The translations under genes and the position numbers were made by a program. Shown here piece after piece: positions 4,200-6,142 of a stretch of DNA of 6,142 nt; the stretch's first letter is position 1; every line of letters begins with the position of its first letter. The notes under the pieces were generated by a model. The model did no database searches. It was not told the origin of the DNA and saw only the letters and a list, made by a program, of their open reading frames with translations. Origin of the DNA: CAYXZQ01 sp964469935 (lineage in GTDB: Archaea > Nanobdellota > Nanobdellia > Woesearchaeales > DSVV01); NCBI GenBank assembly GCA_964469935.1, contig CAYXZQ010000057.1:1-6142 (forward strand). Reading direction: 5' to 3'.

Positions 4200-4823
4200 A
4201 TGCAGACAGACGTGATAATCGAGATGCATGCGAGGAGAAAGAAGCTCGAAGGGTTATTGACCATAGCTGCAATAGCATTCGTGATACTGGTTATAATTTC
4301 ATATCTCATATTCCTAAAGAAGCTCTCCTTCTTCCAGGACAGCCTGCTCACCTCAATAGTGGGCCATGTCAAGTCTGAGATTGTCGCATTCTCTACCCTC
4401 GGCTCGTTCTACACGGCGCTCTTCGGCGGGCTTTTCTTCATATGGGTGCCCATGGAGGGATATTTCATAAAAGCGATGCTCAACTCAGACCCCGTGCTGC
4501 TCTATGCTCTGTTCATAATCGGGATAATCATCTCCTATTCGATAGACTACCTGATAGGGCTGAAGCTATCGAAACTATCCAAAAAGCTCGTCTCGCCCAA
4601 GAAATTCTACAGGATTAAGACGTATATCAACAGGTACGGCAAGGCCGCGATATTCCTTGCGAGCGCCATACCTTTCCTGCCGTCCCAGCAGGTCACATTC
4701 ATCCTCGGCGTGTTCAGGTACAACAAGACTAGGCTCTTTGTCCTGACCCTTGCAGGGCAGATGGTAAAGTACCTGGGTATACTCGCGGTCTACAGGTGGG
4801 GGTTGCCTGTTCTCGGGCTTTAA
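4200..4823 (+). CDS. VTT/DedA-type (SNARE-associated) integral membrane protein
   Basis: The product has 207 residues from this start. Hydrophobic segments lie at about 18-39, 71-92, 99-120, 148-170 and 178-200. The family signature is visible in two halves: a re-entrant GGLFFIWVPMEGYF (75-88), and YGKAAIFLASAIPFLPSQQV (146-165) followed by LGVFRYNKTRLF and GQMVK. A basic stretch (LKLSKLSKKLVSPKKFYRIK) lies between them. DedA/VTT proteins are linked to lipid scrambling or flipping of carrier lipids and to envelope homeostasis; some bacterial members recycle undecaprenyl phosphate or flip phosphatidylethanolamine. The substrate of this archaeal member is unknown. The start is uncertain among ATGs at 4191, 4200 and 4224; the TATA spacing favours 4200. 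No Shine-Dalgarno sequence is seen, as expected for a leaderless gene. It is single-gene by layout, since the next gene has its own TATA box. Confidence 0.8.
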   Translation: MQTDVIIEMHARRKKLEGLLTIAAIAFVILVIISYLIFLKKLSFFQDSLLTSIVGHVKSEIVAFSTLGSFYTALFGGLFFIWVPMEGYFIKAMLNSDPVLLYALFIIGIIISYSIDYLIGLKLSKLSKKLVSPKKFYRIKTYINRYGKAAIFLASAIPFLPSQQVTFILGVFRYNKTRLFVLTLAGQMVKYLGILAVYRWGLPVLGL

Positions 4824-4830
4824 CAAAACC

Positions 4831-4838
4831 TTTAAATA
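4831..4838 (+). promoter_or_regulatory. TATA box for the tandem PRC-barrel genes
   Basis: A consensus TTTAAATA ends 31 nt before the ATG at 4870, predicting a leader of about 5-8 nt. The leader contains GGGGGA (4861-4866), a weak ribosome-binding site 3 nt from the start. Confidence 0.65.
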
Positions 4839-4869
4839 AATATCCCCTTTTTCATTCACAGGGGGAACG

Positions 4870-5316
4870 ATGGAAAAAATCGAGATATTGAGCTCAAAGG
4901 GCATACCCAAGCACTACAAGCTGTCATCGGTTACAGGCAAGAAGGTGCTTGCCTACAGCGGCGAAGTGGTAGGCAGGGTCAGGGAAATCGCCTATGACAT
5001 GAACAGGGTGGTGGGCATCTACGTCAAGGGCAGGACCGGGTTCGGGAACCTGCTCATAGGGATGGAGTACATCGACCAGTTCCACGAGGATTCCGTAACC
5101 CTGAAGATTAACCCGGTCTCGACCCTCTACAAGAAGGTCGTGTTCGACAAGGACGGCAAGAAGGTCGGCAGGGTGAGGAAGATAGTGAGGACAAGCACTG
5201 CCAACAATTTCAAGGAGATAATAGTCAGGAGAGGATTGTTCAAGAAATCCGTCCACATCCCCAGGGAGAACATGGAGGTCATAGCAAAGAACATCATCCT
5301 CAACAAATTGATGTGA
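4870..5316 (+). CDS. PRC-barrel protein, two-domain, copy 1
   Basis: This 148-residue cytoplasmic protein has no signal or membrane segment. It holds two PRC-like beta-barrel halves. The first (about 20-80) runs from GKKVLAYSGEVVGRVREIAY through VVGIYVKG to LLIGMEYIDQF. The second (about 85-145) runs from VFDKDGKKVGRVRKIV through EIIVRRG to VHIPRENMEVIAKNIILN. The GKxVxxxxGxxVGxV pattern is the hallmark of the family. PRC barrels are protein-docking modules; in bacteria they occur in RimM and photosynthetic reaction centre subunit H, and in haloarchaea small PRC-barrel proteins (CdpB1, CdpB2) link SepF to the division machinery. A division or RNA-related role here is only possible. The ATG at 4870 is the first in frame after the promoter. 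The next gene is a homologue only 28 nt downstream, almost surely co-transcribed. Confidence 0.85.
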   Translation: MEKIEILSSKGIPKHYKLSSVTGKKVLAYSGEVVGRVREIAYDMNRVVGIYVKGRTGFGNLLIGMEYIDQFHEDSVTLKINPVSTLYKKVVFDKDGKKVGRVRKIVRTSTANNFKEIIVRRGLFKKSVHIPRENMEVIAKNIILNKLM

Positions 5317-5344
5317 CCTCCTGCCATGCATTCTGCTACCCAAG

Positions 5345-5815
5345 ATGGAATCAAAGACCATAACATCCGATGACATCCTCGGAAAGGACGTCGTCGACAT
5401 CGACGGTGAGATAATCGGTGTGGTACAGCAGATAAGGATAGACAAGGAATCAAAGAAGATAGTGGGAATCCTCATCGACCAGGGATTCATGAAGCCCGAC
5501 CTCTACATAGGCCTAGATTTTGTCAAGAATTTCGGAGTGGATTCCATATTCCTCTCCCGGTCTCCCAGGCCCAAGATAAAGGGGCTTGACGTATACGACA
5601 GGAACGGCAAGAAGATCGGTTTTGTCCATGATGTCCTGGAGAAGCAGAACGTGGTTTTGGGAATAGTCATGAAGAAGAGCAAGATAAGCAGGAAATACCT
5701 CATAAGGAGAAAGAACATCAAGGTGATCGGCTTCAACATCGTCCTGAGGGTGCCTGAGAAGGGGCTTGAGATGCTGGAGCTCGGTGACAAGGCAGACCCG
5801 AGGGACCTTCTCTGA
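5345..5815 (+). CDS. PRC-barrel protein, two-domain, copy 2
   Basis: The product has 156 residues and the same two-half plan as its upstream neighbour. The first half (about 11-70) runs from ILGKDVVDIDGEIIGVVQQI through KIVGILIDQG to LYIGLDFVKNFG. The second half (about 78-135) runs from LDVYDRNGKKIGFVHDVL through VVLGIVMKK to YLIRRKNIKVIGFNIVLR. Matching phrases in the two proteins (DKDGKKVG and DRNGKKIG; NMEVIAKNIIL and NIKVIGFNIVL) show they arose by tandem duplication, though now well diverged. A C-terminal tail (EKGLEMLELGDKADPRDLL) is unique to this copy. The 28-nt gap holds no TATA box and no clear Shine-Dalgarno sequence, so translation may depend on readthrough from copy 1. Two PRC paralogues side by side suggest they work as a heteromer, by analogy with haloarchaeal CdpB1/CdpB2; this is inference. 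Confidence 0.85.
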   Translation: MESKTITSDDILGKDVVDIDGEIIGVVQQIRIDKESKKIVGILIDQGFMKPDLYIGLDFVKNFGVDSIFLSRSPRPKIKGLDVYDRNGKKIGFVHDVLEKQNVVLGIVMKKSKISRKYLIRRKNIKVIGFNIVLRVPEKGLEMLELGDKADPRDLL

Positions 5816-5822
5816 ATATCGT

Positions 5823-6142
5823 TCAGATTCTCCTAACGAAGCTCATGAAACCGCTGTGGCCTATGGGCTGGGACTTCGGCCTTATCTTCCTGCCCTCTAT
5901 ATCCCACTCCCTCTCGATGGTCTCTGTGGTCTTGAGGTGCACAAAGCCTTTTGTCCTCCTCACCTCTTCCACAAAATCCGACACCTGGGGGATGGTCGGC
6001 GAGTAGCTCACAATGTATCCTCCCACCTTGACAGCCTTTAGCGCGTGCGGGATGACCTTCCAGGGTTCCGGAAGGTCAAGAATCATTATGTCGATGTTCT
6101 TTTCCGATATCCCATCATAGATGTCCTTCTTCCTCATGACGA
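5823..6142 (-). CDS. trmI: tRNA (adenine-N1)-methyltransferase, TrmI family, C-terminal part
   Basis: The frame is open through the right edge, so the N-terminus and the SAM-binding glycine motif are outside. The visible 105 residues include KDIYDGISEKNIDIMILDLPEPWKVI, where DLPEPW is the diagnostic motif of TrmI/Trm61 enzymes. AVKVGGYIVSYSPTIPQV follows, and the family close RPKSQPIGHSGFMSFVRRI. These enzymes methylate N1 of A58 in the T-loop of tRNA; archaeal forms also act on A57, an intermediate to 1-methylinosine. They form homotetramers and use S-adenosylmethionine. The Met at 6137 lies mid-domain and is not the start. The gene converges on the PRC pair, with only 7 nt between the two stop codons, so the transcripts must overlap at their 3' ends. 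Confidence 0.9.
   Translation of the reverse strand, partial: VMRKKDIYDGISEKNIDIMILDLPEPWKVIPHALKAVKVGGYIVSYSPTIPQVSDFVEEVRRTKGFVHLKTTETIEREWDIEGRKIRPKSQPIGHSGFMSFVRRI

Noticed and set aside
4924..5490. 188-codon open frame on the minus strand opposite the PRC genes
   Set aside because: It runs across two convincing PRC-barrel genes and their intergenic gap, has no family features and no promoter; it is a by-product of GC-rich codons.

Overview
The window looks like DNA from an archaeon of the DPANN or a similar small-genome, uncultured type. Lineage is inferred from gene content and promoter style; no rRNA or other taxonomic marker is present. The grounds are: archaeal TATA boxes (TTTAAATA, TTTATATA) about 25 nt ahead of start codons, which often imply leaderless mRNAs; a TrmI-type tRNA methyltransferase with the DLPEPW motif; a four-CxxC zinc-ribbon protein; PRC-barrel proteins; a dockerin-like surface-protein tail ending in GKWKGGC; and small exported proteins rich in N-glycosylation sequons. 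No tRNA, rRNA, CRISPR array or insertion sequence was found.

Layout. 1-170: C-terminal end of a large exported protein, a dockerin-like EF-hand tail. 248-472: a small two-helix membrane protein. 512-1144 (minus strand): a zinc-ribbon protein and, upstream of it, a conserved-looking 101-residue soluble protein. A divergent promoter region (1145-1263) separates these from 1264-1992, a secreted protein of unknown function ending in KPWWAFLATE. 1993-2223 has no intact gene. It holds a T-rich terminator, a decayed second copy of the promoter and first codons of the 839-1144 gene (2055-2108, minus), and a promoter flanked by an 8-bp inverted repeat.

2224-4119 is the most unusual part. It holds two tandem lipoprotein genes, each with its own promoter, built from a roughly 26-residue motif with two cysteines per unit. 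The first has 11 units and 23 cysteines. The second is more AT-rich and carries more sequons. Its reading frame breaks at 3983-3990 on A AAT TTT TTG, a perfect -1 slippery heptamer, and the repeat pattern resumes in the -1 frame to a stop at 4117-4119. This could be programmed frameshifting, phase-variation-like homopolymer length change, a sequencing error or a recent pseudogene; the sequence alone cannot decide.

4200-4823 encodes a VTT/DedA-type membrane protein. 4870-5815 holds two tandem PRC-barrel proteins, probably one transcription unit. 5823-6142 (minus) is the C-terminal half of a TrmI-like tRNA m1A methyltransferase, convergent with the PRC pair and running off the right edge.

Together the left two thirds is mostly cell-envelope and surface genes (dockerin-like tail, small membrane protein, secreted sequon-rich protein, disulfide-rich lipoproteins, VTT protein), while the right end is housekeeping. 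The candidate 'new system' is the pair of Cys-pair repeat lipoproteins with the frameshift site.
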